A stretch of 64,000 nt of DNA from Streptomyces scopuliridis RB72. Its GTDB lineage: Bacteria > Actinomycetota > Actinomycetes > Streptomycetales > Streptomycetaceae. Where the stretch lies: NCBI RefSeq assembly GCF_000718095.1, contig NZ_JOEI01000015.1, forward strand, positions 62,001 to 126,000. The letters run 5' to 3'. The notes below the pieces were generated by a model. That model searched no databases, had not been told where the DNA came from, and saw only the letters and a program-made list of their open reading frames with translations. Shown here in pieces: positions 9,175 through 17,871 of the stretch. The translations under genes were made by a program, and so were the position numbers. Every line of letters starts with the position of its first letter. Position 1 is the stretch's first letter.

Positions 9175-10992
9175 TCAATGCCTGGTGTTGATGAGGAATC
9201 CGGCGCGTTCGCGTTCCAGGCGCAGGTCCGCCTTGAGGAGTCGGCTGAGGGGCGTGTACAGCGCTCGTACGAGTTCGTCGGTGACGGGCGGGGTGCCTGC
9301 GGCGGTGCTTGTGCCTGTTCCCGCGCCTGTTCCCGCGCCTGTGCCTGCGCTTTGGGCCGGGGAGCCGGGCGGGGCGGACTCGGCGCTTCCGGGCGCTCCT
9401 GGGGTGGTGGCGTCCGGGAACGCGGGGTCGTCGGAGCCCGATGCCGGGTCTGAGACGGCGGCCGGCAGGGGGTCCGGTTCCGGCGCGGGTGCGGGGTCGG
9501 GGAGGGGGTCGGGGGCCGGGAGCTCGCTGGTCATGGCCGCACGCTGGATCACGCGCGTACGGCTGAAGACCACGCTGCCGTCGGCCATCCGCTGGGCGAC
9601 GCCTGCGGCGATGGCCGCGGAACCGGCGTCCTGGAACGTGGGGGTGGGGGGCTTGGGGTTCCTCGTCACTGTTTCTCGGGCCGCGGTCAACGGCCGTGCT
9701 TCATAGGAGCGTTGGACCGATGTCGTCCTCCCGGGACCAGGGGGTTCCCACCGGACCGGTACGGGCGACGGCTCCGCGCCCGTGCTGGTGGTGGCCGGGG
9801 CGGACGCGGGGGCCACGGGGGCGTCCGGCCCGGTGGCGAAGAGGGGGACCGCACGCTGCGCGAGGAGCGGTGCCACTGGACCGGGGGTCGGTTCGGTCGG
9901 CCGGGGGAGGGCGGGGGGACCGCTCAAGCGCTGGATCGGGACGGGGGCGGGGTCGGGGTCTGTCGGGGACGCGGCGGGTCGTCGTTCCGTTCCGGACTCC
10001 GTTGCGTACGGGGTGTGTTGGGGTGTGAGGGGTGGGGTCTCGCCGAGCAGCGGCCCGGTCGGGGCGTCCATATCCGGTGAGGGCTCGGGTGCGCTTGGTT
10101 GGGCGGGCTGGGCGGGCTGGCCGGGTGGGACTGGTGAAGTCGGTTGGGCCTGTGGGGTCGGTGGGGTCGCTTCGGACACCGGGCCGGAGGTGCGAGCCGC
10201 GATCTCCCGTTGTGCCGTGGGCGGCAGACCTGCCAGTGGGGCCCCCAGGCCCGGCATACGGGGACGGGACGGCGGCCGGCGCGCATCCGGCGGGATGGGT
10301 GTGGGCGCCGCATGGGTCCGTTGAACGGGCGCTGGCCCACGGCCAGTTGGTGACGTACCGACGGTGGGCACGTCGTCCGGGACGGGCGTGGAGGGCGCGG
10401 CGGGCGGAGGTGCGTCGTGCGGAGGCGTGACGGGCAATGCCGGTTCCACCGGCCGCTCACCGATCAGTTGGCGTACGGGCAGTTCGGCGGGCGAGACACC
10501 GGCCGTGACCATCTCCCCCAGGGAGTCGCTCCGTTGTAGCGGAACCGCACGGGGTTGCACTTGTACGCGACCCGTCGCCCCCGGCCAGGAGGTGACCACT
10601 CTGCCCTCCGTTTCTCGCGGCTCCGCGCCTTCCGCACGTCGGCTCACCGTTGCCGTTGTCGGACCGGTGGAGGCGACGAGCCCGTGCACCAGCCCTGAGG
10701 GTGCCTGCGGAGTGACCAGGTGGCCGAGCGGCGTACTGAGCGTGGCGTCCTGCCAGGTGCCGAGCGATCCCCGGAAGCCGTCCGGGTCCGTGACCAGGCC
10801 GGGCGTCGTCAACGTACGCTGCACAGGCGGGAGTTCGCGCCAGCCGGCTGCCGGGCGGCGGGCTGTCCCGGCAGGTGCGCCGGCGTCCGCCGTGGCCGTA
10901 CCGGCGTCTGCCGTGGCCGTACCGGCGTCTGCCGTGGCCGTACCGGCGTCTGCCGCGGTCCGGTCGCCGCGCAGCCAGGACAGCAGTCCCAT
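9175..10992 (-). CDS. Pro/Ala-rich CIS-locus protein with repeated (V/I/A)QR motifs
   Basis: 605 residues, mostly low complexity. After MGLLSWLRGDRTA come tandem TADAGTA repeats (nt about 10880-10960), then a long Pro/Thr-rich body. At least seven short motifs of the form hydrophobic-QR are scattered through it, among them PPVQRTL, APVQRTH, VPIQRLS, SVQRSYE, GVAQRMA and RVIQRAA. The C-terminus is charged and helical (DELVRALYTPLSRLL, DLRLERERAGFLI). It follows the tube and the two chaperone-like genes, where phages place the tape measure. The (V/I/A)QR motifs recall those in the DUF4157 protein and the large cargo gene of this locus. Function unknown; a scaffold, tape or cargo adaptor is possible. 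Part of the composition is repeat expansion. Confidence 0.7.
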   Translation of the reverse strand: MGLLSWLRGDRTAADAGTATADAGTATADAGTATADAGAPAGTARRPAAGWRELPPVQRTLTTPGLVTDPDGFRGSLGTWQDATLSTPLGHLVTPQAPSGLVHGLVASTGPTTATVSRRAEGAEPRETEGRVVTSWPGATGRVQVQPRAVPLQRSDSLGEMVTAGVSPAELPVRQLIGERPVEPALPVTPPHDAPPPAAPSTPVPDDVPTVGTSPTGRGPAPVQRTHAAPTPIPPDARRPPSRPRMPGLGAPLAGLPPTAQREIAARTSGPVSEATPPTPQAQPTSPVPPGQPAQPAQPSAPEPSPDMDAPTGPLLGETPPLTPQHTPYATESGTERRPAASPTDPDPAPVPIQRLSGPPALPRPTEPTPGPVAPLLAQRAVPLFATGPDAPVAPASAPATTSTGAEPSPVPVRWEPPGPGRTTSVQRSYEARPLTAARETVTRNPKPPTPTFQDAGSAAIAAGVAQRMADGSVVFSRTRVIQRAAMTSELPAPDPLPDPAPAPEPDPLPAAVSDPASGSDDPAFPDATTPGAPGSAESAPPGSPAQSAGTGAGTGAGTGTSTAAGTPPVTDELVRALYTPLSRLLKADLRLERERAGFLINTRH

Positions 10993-11020
10993 GGTCTCTC
11001 GTCCCCCCTCGCCTTTCCCG

Positions 11021-11173
11021 TTACTCGTACTCGTGGCCGGTAAGCCGGGCGATCTGTGCGATGTATCTGCGCCGTTCGGGATGCTCCAGATCGAGCAGCT
11101 GGTCGAGCGGCCAGTGGAAGTGATAGGCGAGGTACGCGACCTCCTCGTACAGCAGGTCGGCCGCGTACGTCAC
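11021..11173 (-). CDS. Small tail-assembly chaperone-like protein (DUF6760 type)
   Basis: A 50-residue protein starting MTYAADLLYEEVAYLAYHFH and ending ARLTGHEYE. The pattern YEEVAYLAYHFHWPLDQLLD is highly characteristic of the tiny protein found after the tube gene in actinobacterial CIS loci. Start GTG at 11173 overlaps the previous stop by four bases (GTGA), which supports translation. It probably acts in tube or tape assembly, like the overlapping chaperone genes of phages; that role is inferred from position. Confidence 0.85.
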   Translation of the reverse strand: MTYAADLLYEEVAYLAYHFHWPLDQLLDLEHPERRRYIAQIARLTGHEYE

Positions 11174-11730
11174 GATTCCCCCGGGCGACCACCTCCGGCG
11201 AGATCCACGGCGAAGTTCTCCTGGCAGGACGGGCAGGTCACGGCGGCGCGGGTGTGCCCCTCGGCGTTGATCCGGCGGTAGAAGTCCTGGAGGAAGGCGA
11301 GGTCGGAGGCGAACAGGTCCTCGATGACGCCCGGGTGGATGTCGTCGACGGTGCCGATCCGGCTGACCACGCGGGCGATCAGGACCACCGACAGATAGGC
11401 GGCGTTCTCCCGTACGCGGTCGTCCCGGAGGGGGATCAATTCGTCGCGGGCGGTGGCCAGTCGCATCACGCCGCTGCGGTGTACGGTGCCGGCGTCGTCC
11501 ACGTACCCGCGCGGCAGCTCGAAGGGGAACTCGGTCCGTAGCGTCTCGCGGGACTCGCGGGACTCGCGGGACTCGCGGGACTCACGTGACGCGCGGGACT
11601 CACGTGACGCGCGGGACTCACGTGACGCGTGGGACTCACGTGACGCGTGGGCGTCTGGGAACTCCCGGGCAGCGGTGCGCTCCTCATCGCCCGTCCCACC
11701 CCGCGCGGAGGTCGACAGCACACGCCGCAT
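11170..11730 (-). CDS. CIS assembly protein with SRE repeats and C-terminal Cys pair
   Basis: 186 residues. The N-terminal third carries an expanded ASRES/ESRE tandem repeat (nt about 11540-11650). The conserved part follows: EFPFELPRGYVDDAGTVHRS, then LIPLRDDRVRENAAYLSVVL, and ends CPSCQENFAVDLAGG, with CPSC half of a zinc-ribbon-like site. The family is usually placed beside the tube gene and resembles T4-type baseplate-hub assembly chaperones. Start ATG 11730 shares its first base with the tube gene stop (TGATG), so translation is coupled. A longer upstream frame lies within the tube gene and was rejected. Confidence 0.8.
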   Translation of the reverse strand: MRRVLSTSARGGTGDEERTAAREFPDAHASRESHASRESRASRESRASRESRESRESRESRETLRTEFPFELPRGYVDDAGTVHRSGVMRLATARDELIPLRDDRVRENAAYLSVVLIARVVSRIGTVDDIHPGVIEDLFASDLAFLQDFYRRINAEGHTRAAVTCPSCQENFAVDLAGGGRPGES

Positions 11731-12173
11731 CAGTCGACTTCCATGCTCTCGTAGGTGATCGCCAGCTTCTCCGTGAGCACGGAGGTGTCGCCCGCCTTGA
11801 GCGTGCCGATCTCCAGGGACTTCGGCCAGGCGTTGATCAGCTTGTAGCGCTTGATCGCGATGCCCTCGTAGTCGTAGACGATGATCGCCCCGTTGCGCCG
11901 GGCGTCCGACATCCGACCGAACCGGGAGTCCTTGACCCACTGCTCGAAGCTGTTGTCCTCGGTGAGTCCACGGCTGACCGTGACCTCACCCGCTTTGGGC
12001 CGTCCCGGGAGCTTTTTGATGGCGTATTTGCCGTCGGCGGTGTTCTGCTTCAGCTCGATGACGTCCTGTTCCATCTTCAGACCACTCACCTCGGTGATCT
12101 GCTTGATGACGACGCTGTCGAATTCCAGACCGAAGGAATGCCCGACGGAACTGTCGAGATCGGGAAGTGGCAC
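11730..12173 (-). CDS. Inner tube protein (gp19/Hcp-like)
   Basis: 147 residues, main inner tube subunit. Typical features are the start MPLPDLDSSVGHSFGLEFDS, ITEVSGLKMEQDVIELKQNT, the loop KLPGRPKAGEVTVSRGL and the C-terminal AWPKSLEIGTLKAGDTSVL. Such hexameric rings stack inside the sheath and are pushed out on contraction. Start GTG 12173 has AGGAGG about 7 nt upstream. It directly follows the sheath gene, as in other CIS loci. Confidence 0.93.
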   Translation of the reverse strand: MPLPDLDSSVGHSFGLEFDSVVIKQITEVSGLKMEQDVIELKQNTADGKYAIKKLPGRPKAGEVTVSRGLTEDNSFEQWVKDSRFGRMSDARRNGAIIVYDYEGIAIKRYKLINAWPKSLEIGTLKAGDTSVLTEKLAITYESMEVD

Positions 12174-12205
12174 TACCAGCCTCCTCTGCGCTAATTGTCA
12201 GGTCG

Positions 12206-12240
12206 TCGCTCGTCGCTCGTCGCTCGTCGCTCGTCGCTCG
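12206..12240. repeat. Five tandem heptamers between sheath and tube genes
   Basis: Five perfect copies of TCGCTCG lie in the 77-nt gap between the sheath stop (12251) and the tube start (12173). The unit cannot preserve a reading frame and is untranslated here. It may act as a spacer or fold in the mRNA between two very highly expressed genes, or may be neutral slippage. Confidence 0.8.
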
Positions 12241-12250
12241 TCGTCATTCG

Positions 12251-13783
12251 TCATTCGTCGACGGCGCCCGTTCCACCGGTCAGCTGGGACAGCCGGAACA
12301 CCACGAACTCCGCGGGCTTCACCGGCGCCACCCCGATCTCGCAGATGACCTGACCTGCGTCGATGCTCTCCGGCGGGTTCGTCTCACGATCGCACTTGAC
12401 GTAGAAGGCCTCCTCGGGCGTCAGCCCGAACAGCGCTCCCCTGCGCCACTCATTGACCAGGAACGCCGAAACCGTACGGCGGATACGGGCCCACAGCGCG
12501 TCATCGTTCGGCTCGAACACCACCCATTGCGTTCCGGTCAGAATAGACTCCTCCAGGTAATTGAAGAGCCGGCGCACATTCAGATAATGCCAGTCGCGGT
12601 CCGACGCCAGCGTTCGCGCGCCCCAGACGCGGATACCGCGACCGGGAAAGGAGCGGATGCAGTTCAGACCGATCGGGTTGAGCAGATCGTGTTCGCTCTT
12701 GGTCAACTGCGTCTGCAAGGAGACCGCTCCCCGTACGACCTCGTTCGCCGGGGCCTTGTGCACCCCGCGCGTGGCGTCGTTACGGGCCCAGACGCCGGCG
12801 ATGTGCCCGCTCGGCGGTACGAACGTATTGCGGCCGGTCGCCGGATCGAACACCTTGATCCACGGGTAGTAGAGCGTCGCGAACCTGGAATCGAAGCCCG
12901 TTGTCTCCGTCCGCCAGCCCTTGATCTCCTGCGGGCTCAGGCCGGGGGGCGGGTCCAGGATCGCGATGCGGTCACCCATCAGCTCGCAGTGGCTGATCAG
13001 GGCCTGCTGCACCGAGATCACCGACTCCCGGTCCAGCACCCCGCGTTCGAGGGCGCTCATGAGATCCGGTACGGCGACCATGGTGACCTCGTCGATGGCC
13101 TCCAGCCCGCCGAGGCCGGTGCGCTGGTCCGGGTCGCCCACGTACTCGTCCGGGGACAGTGGTCCGGACGCGGTCCCCGCGTCATCCGCCGGCCGGAGCG
13201 TCACTGTCTGCGCCTCGGGTCTGCCCGGCGCGGGCCCGCGCCCCGGCTCCCGTACCTCGATCAGCTGCGACTGCGCCTTCACCTGCGAGGCGACATTGTC
13301 CTTGCTGCGCTTGGACGACACCGCCGGGTAGGTCTCCACGACCTTGCCGTCCCGGGCCACCACCAGGCTGAACACGTCCTGCGGCGGATCCTCGCCCTCG
13401 GGATCGGCCACGGTCACGGTGATCTCACCGGTCACACCGGGCAACGCCCGTACGGTGTACGGCCCGAGCTGAGCCTCCGCGCCGGCAGTGAGCTCCCCGG
13501 CCCCACCAACTGCCGCCTCGCCTGCACCGATCCGGATCACGTAACAGGTCCCACCGCCATTGGCGAAGAAGCCGTAGACGGAGGAGGCGAGATAGGTGCC
13601 TTCGACGAATTCGCCGAACCGGCTGATGAACTGCGACCAGTTGGTGATCAGGGTCGGTTCGTTGAACGGTCCCCGTTGGGCGAAGCCGACAAAGGCGGCG
13701 ACGGACGTGCCCACGCCCTCGATCGGCCGCGAGCCGGACTGGACCTCTTCGACGTACACGCCCGGGGACAGATACGACGGCAT
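12251..13783 (-). CDS. Contractile tail sheath protein
   Basis: 510 residues and the contractile sheath subunit. It starts MPSYLSPGVYVEEVQSGSRP, with IEGVGTSVAAFVGFA following. The C-terminal sheath core is clear: RGVHKAPANEVVRGAVSLQT, NPIGLNCIRSFPGRGIRVWG, ARTLASDRDWHYLNVRRLFN and VIRIGAGEA upstream. The start ATG 13783 has AAGGAG 7 nt upstream; a 10-codon extension was rejected. Only one sheath gene is present, unlike Afp/PVC clusters, which have several. It is the first gene of the structural operon and is divergent from the large cargo gene. Confidence 0.95.
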   Translation of the reverse strand: MPSYLSPGVYVEEVQSGSRPIEGVGTSVAAFVGFAQRGPFNEPTLITNWSQFISRFGEFVEGTYLASSVYGFFANGGGTCYVIRIGAGEAAVGGAGELTAGAEAQLGPYTVRALPGVTGEITVTVADPEGEDPPQDVFSLVVARDGKVVETYPAVSSKRSKDNVASQVKAQSQLIEVREPGRGPAPGRPEAQTVTLRPADDAGTASGPLSPDEYVGDPDQRTGLGGLEAIDEVTMVAVPDLMSALERGVLDRESVISVQQALISHCELMGDRIAILDPPPGLSPQEIKGWRTETTGFDSRFATLYYPWIKVFDPATGRNTFVPPSGHIAGVWARNDATRGVHKAPANEVVRGAVSLQTQLTKSEHDLLNPIGLNCIRSFPGRGIRVWGARTLASDRDWHYLNVRRLFNYLEESILTGTQWVVFEPNDDALWARIRRTVSAFLVNEWRRGALFGLTPEEAFYVKCDRETNPPESIDAGQVICEIGVAPVKPAEFVVFRLSQLTGGTGAVDE

Positions 13784-13793
13784 GCGACTCTCC

Positions 13794-13882
13794 TTGACCG
13801 GGAACGTGGGCACCAGGACCGTGGATCGCGGTTGATCAAAGAACGTGATTGATCAGAGAACGTGATTGATCAGGGAACGTGG
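13794..13882. promoter_or_regulatory. 17-bp tandem repeat array in the sheath/cargo divergent promoter
   Basis: Three direct copies of a 17-nt unit, consensus TTGATCArrGAACGTGa, begin at 13832, 13849 and 13866. A degenerate fourth copy (TTGACCGGGAACGTGGG) is at 13794-13810. Each tandem copy contains the palindrome TGATCA. The array fills part of the 305-nt space between the sheath start (13783) and the divergent start at 14089, where promoters for both must lie. It looks like an operator array; the binding protein is unknown, with the locus response regulator an obvious candidate. Confidence 0.6.
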
Positions 13883-14088
13883 GCGATTCTCGCCGTGGGC
13901 GAGATCATCCGGAACAGGCATTCGGCCGCCGCGTCGTACCGAGCCGACTGCCCGAAAAGGCAGAGTCGCCGGGACAGGTGATCGGGCAACGCATCCTGCC
14001 CCCGGCACTGTCCCGCACACGCTGCCGGGCGTGCCGCACGCGCCCACACCCTGGCTGGTATGTCGGGGACCTGTGACCGGGAGCGGCG

Positions 14089-17000
14089 GTGAAGGCCGCT
14101 CCGGAGAAGAGCTCTGCGGCTGCCGTACGCGCGGCCGCGCCCCGGTCCTCGGCCCCGGCCCAGGAGACGGCCCCTTCGCCTGACGTAGCACCGTCACCTG
14201 ACGTATCAGCGGCATCCGCCCCCGGCCCGAGGCTGAACGCCCGTAGCCTCCAGCGGCTCCAGGGGAGGGCGGGCAACGCGGCGGTGTCGCGGCTCGTCGC
14301 GCAACGGTACGCGGAGGTGGTGAAGCCCCCGCCCTCGCAGGCGCCCGGCTTCCGCAAGGTCCAGCAGGACGTCGCCGCGAAGAAGCAGCGGATCAAGCAG
14401 CACAAGCCGGCGGCGAGCGAATCGAGATCGGCGCAGGACGCGGCCGTCGCGCCGCCGGACGACAAGCAGGCGCAGGGCAAGGCGGCCAACGCCGAGAAGA
14501 TGAACGAGGCGAAGCCGGGGGAGTTCGACAAGAACGCGTTCGTCGGCGCGGTCAACGAGGCGATCGCCGCCCAGGCGCCGAAGAACCTCGACGAGGCCGA
14601 CGGATTCGCCGACTCCGGCAAGGCCGACACGATCAAGGACTCGGTCGACGGCAAGGTCAAGGACGGCAAGAAGTCGTCGGCCGAGGACATCGAGAGCACG
14701 ACGACGGCCGCGCCGGACACTTCGCAGGCCAAGGAGAAGCAGGTCACCCCGATGGGCCCGGACCAGCCTCCGGGCAACCCGGGCGCCCCCAGCGCGGCGG
14801 ACGCGGTGCCGGACAGACAGCCGGACAAGGTCCTGGACTTCTCCGAGGGCAATCAGCAGGTCGACCAGCAGATGGCGGACGCCGAGGTCACCGAGGAGCA
14901 GCTGGCCAAGGGCAACGAGCCGCAGTTCGACACGGCGCTGTCGGAGAAGAAGAAGGGGGAGCAGCACACCGCGAGCGCCCCAGCCAAGGGCCGCGCGGCC
15001 GAGGCCAAGCAGTTGTCGGCGGCGAAGGCGGGCGCCGCCGCGTCGGGCGCGGCGGCCATGAGCGCCATGACCGCCGAGCGCGCCGCCGCGGGCAAGGCGG
15101 TCGACGGCGGCAAGGGCGAGACGAAGTCGGCGGACGAGAAGAAGCGCGAGCAGGTCACGGCCAAGCTCCAGAAGGTCTTCGACGCCACGCAGAAGGACGT
15201 CGAGAAGATCCTCGGCGACCTGGACGGAAAGGTCGACAAACAGTTCACCGAGGGCGAGAAACGGGCCCGCGACGACTTCACCGCCGACCACAAGCGCCGG
15301 ATGAAGCAGTACAAGGACAGGCGCTACTCCGGCTTCACCGGCAAGGGCCGCTGGCTCAGGGACAAGTTCAAGGGCCTCCCCCAGGAGGGCCTGGACATCT
15401 TCAAGAAGTCCCGGGAGCTCTACGTAACCAAGATGCAGTCCGTCATCTCGTCCATCGCCGACACCATCGGCACCGAGCTGGGCCGGGCCAAGACCCGTAT
15501 CGCCACGGGCCGCAATGAATTGAAGGCCGAGGTCGACAAACTCCCAGCCGATCTGAAGCAGTTCGGTGAGGAGGCAGCCGCAGATTTCGCGGGAAAATTT
15601 GACGATCTCGAATCCGAGGTCAACGACAAGTCCACGCAACTGGTCCAGGACTTGGCCCAGAAATACACCGAGGCCCTCAACTCCGTCGATGAGGAGATCA
15701 AGAAACTCGAAGAGGAGAACAAGGGCCTGATCGCGAAGGTCGTGGATGCCGTCGTCGGTGTCATCCAGACCATCAACGAGCTGAAGAACCTCCTCCTCGG
15801 CATCCTGGCCAAGGCCGCCGGCGCCGTCATGAAGATCCTCAAGGACCCGATCGGCTTCCTCAGAAACCTGGTCTCGGCGGTCGGCGCGGGCCTGAACCTC
15901 TTCATCGGAAACATCGCCACCCACCTCCAAAAGGGCCTGGTCTCCTGGCTCCTGGGCACGGCGGTCAGCACAGGCCTCGAAATCCCGTCCCGTTTCGACC
16001 TGAAGGGCATCATCCAGCTCATCGCCTCGCTACTGGGCCTGACCTGGGACAACATCCGAGCCCGCGTCACCCGCAAGGGCGTCCCCGACGAAGCGATGAC
16101 CAAGGCCGAACAATCCGTCCCGGTAGCCCAGGCCCTGGCCCGCGAGGGCCCGGCCGGCGCCGCCCAGGAGATCACCGCCGAGACGGGCGATCTCAAGTCG
16201 ACCATCCTCGACGACCTCAAGTCCTATCTGATCCCGACCGTCCTCATGGCGGGCATCACCTGGATTCTCTCCCTCCTCAACCCCGCCTCGGCGTTCATAC
16301 GAGCGGTCAAGGGAATCATCGACATCGTCACGTTCATCGTGATCCAGGGCGCCCAGATAGTGGAATTCGTCAATTCGGTCCTGGACGCGGTAGTAGCCAT
16401 AGCCAACGGCGCCGCAGCCGCCGTCCCTAAAACAGTAGAAACCGCCCTGGCGGCAAGCATCCCCCTCCTGATCGGCCTCCTCGCCTCACTCCTGGGAATC
16501 GGCGGCCTGGCCAACAGAGTCAGACAAGCCTTCGAAAAGGTCTCCCGCCCAGTAAACCGAGCCATCGACAAAATAGTCGACAAAATCGCCAAAACTGCCA
16601 GGAGGATCTGGTCCAAAGCCAAGAGGAAGAGCAAAGCAGAGTCTGGCAGCGGGAAACGGGAAACCGATGGTGAAAAGAATGCATACGGATCTCGTGGTTC
16701 GCCGCAGAAAAAGAATAATGAGGAGTCAACTGCGCAGAAAGAGGAGAGGCTTCGGCGTGCAGTGACCGAAGCGGAAGGGTTGATGAGCGGGTCGCAGCGC
16801 TTGGGTCTAATCCTAAGGGCGCGCCTCGCCATAATTAAGCGTAAATACCGACTGAGTTCCCTGGAAGCGGTAAGGTCGGGGTCCACTTATACGTGGAACG
16901 TATTTGCGAAGATCAACCCGGAAGCGAAATTTGAAATGTTCTCCATTCCTGACGAAGCTGAGCGGCTGCGCAAGGAGATCGATCGGGAGCTTGAGCAGCT

Positions 17001-17793
17001 CCCGATTCACGGAAATTCCTACTATACTGCTCCAGTGCAGATTCAGGATGTCAAGAATAGAGTGAATGGAAATGAGGCGGTTCGTGACGCTCTCAAGCAA
17101 GGATATAGGCTGCTCTGGGATCCGTTTACGGATGATTCGTGGGTGTTGTTCCTTGAGAAAGATGAGAAGAAAGGTGTTAGGCGGACCGTGGTTGGGCAGT
17201 TGTGTAGGGCAAGAGATTACGTTGAGCTAGATAGGAGGGGGGATCAGGTGATTTATGCGGGGGATGCTGCTGCAAATGATCATTATGTATTGGACAAGAA
17301 GGGCCAGGAAGTGCCCAGGCATATCGTGAGGAACGTGACGCCTGGGGACAGGCGTAATATCTTGGCCGGTAAGGGTATTCCGCGAAAGAACGTCTCTGTG
17401 ATACCGGAAGAGGCGCACGTTGATGGACGGCCAAATAATAGCCCTTACGTCTCTGGGACGAAGATCCTCTCTGGGGATATTCGAAATCCGCAAGGGAGGC
17501 TTTTTGGGGGGAAGAAAGACAGGATCAGGATAGATCTCTCTTATATCTCACCGAGAAATATCAGCGACATGACCACGAAGTCTGGTCAGCGGGAGTGGTT
17601 CTTAACGAAGAGTGAAAGCAAGATGAAGAAGATTGTTGAGGATGTAGTGCGAACTCAGGAAGTGCTCATATTTGGTGAGATACCCGCTGCGGCGATCGAA
17701 TGGCTCACTGAAGAAGATATAAAGAATGAGCGGGCGAAGTATATCGCGAGGGGAGGTGAGATTCTCAGGGTCGAGCCGGGAGAAGACCGGTGA
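14089..17793 (+). CDS. Large CIS cargo/tape-measure-like protein with divergent low-GC C-terminal toxin-like domain
   Basis: 1234 residues. Residues 54-73 carry an LQR...GNAAV...VAQR motif. Then follow a Lys/Ala-rich disordered region, a helical region with coiled-coil character (about residues 350-550), and several hydrophobic helices between about 560 and 820, including LIPTVLMAGITWILSLL and ETALAASIPLLIGLLASLL. A basic segment (RRIWSKAKRKSK) ends the high-GC part near nt 16620. The last ~390 residues are encoded at about 50% GC; I counted 31 G+C in 17281-17340. They contain NNSPYVSGTK and TQEVLIFGEIPAAAIEW, which faintly recall ADP-ribosyltransferase STS and ExE regions, a weak guess. GTG 14089 has GGGAG just upstream. 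It could be tape measure, cargo, or both. Confidence 0.8.
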   Translation: MKAAPEKSSAAAVRAAAPRSSAPAQETAPSPDVAPSPDVSAASAPGPRLNARSLQRLQGRAGNAAVSRLVAQRYAEVVKPPPSQAPGFRKVQQDVAAKKQRIKQHKPAASESRSAQDAAVAPPDDKQAQGKAANAEKMNEAKPGEFDKNAFVGAVNEAIAAQAPKNLDEADGFADSGKADTIKDSVDGKVKDGKKSSAEDIESTTTAAPDTSQAKEKQVTPMGPDQPPGNPGAPSAADAVPDRQPDKVLDFSEGNQQVDQQMADAEVTEEQLAKGNEPQFDTALSEKKKGEQHTASAPAKGRAAEAKQLSAAKAGAAASGAAAMSAMTAERAAAGKAVDGGKGETKSADEKKREQVTAKLQKVFDATQKDVEKILGDLDGKVDKQFTEGEKRARDDFTADHKRRMKQYKDRRYSGFTGKGRWLRDKFKGLPQEGLDIFKKSRELYVTKMQSVISSIADTIGTELGRAKTRIATGRNELKAEVDKLPADLKQFGEEAAADFAGKFDDLESEVNDKSTQLVQDLAQKYTEALNSVDEEIKKLEEENKGLIAKVVDAVVGVIQTINELKNLLLGILAKAAGAVMKILKDPIGFLRNLVSAVGAGLNLFIGNIATHLQKGLVSWLLGTAVSTGLEIPSRFDLKGIIQLIASLLGLTWDNIRARVTRKGVPDEAMTKAEQSVPVAQALAREGPAGAAQEITAETGDLKSTILDDLKSYLIPTVLMAGITWILSLLNPASAFIRAVKGIIDIVTFIVIQGAQIVEFVNSVLDAVVAIANGAAAAVPKTVETALAASIPLLIGLLASLLGIGGLANRVRQAFEKVSRPVNRAIDKIVDKIAKTARRIWSKAKRKSKAESGSGKRETDGEKNAYGSRGSPQKKNNEESTAQKEERLRRAVTEAEGLMSGSQRLGLILRARLAIIKRKYRLSSLEAVRSGSTYTWNVFAKINPEAKFEMFSIPDEAERLRKEIDRELEQLPIHGNSYYTAPVQIQDVKNRVNGNEAVRDALKQGYRLLWDPFTDDSWVLFLEKDEKKGVRRTVVGQLCRARDYVELDRRGDQVIYAGDAAANDHYVLDKKGQEVPRHIVRNVTPGDRRNILAGKGIPRKNVSVIPEEAHVDGRPNNSPYVSGTKILSGDIRNPQGRLFGGKKDRIRIDLSYISPRNISDMTTKSGQREWFLTKSESKMKKIVEDVVRTQEVLIFGEIPAAAIEWLTEEDIKNERAKYIARGGEILRVEPGEDR

Positions 17794-17871
17794 TGAGAAT
17801 TTAGCATCGATGCGCCGAGTGATATTTCAGCTGTTCTTGGGGCGACGCCTGATGAAAGGACGTCACGCAGG

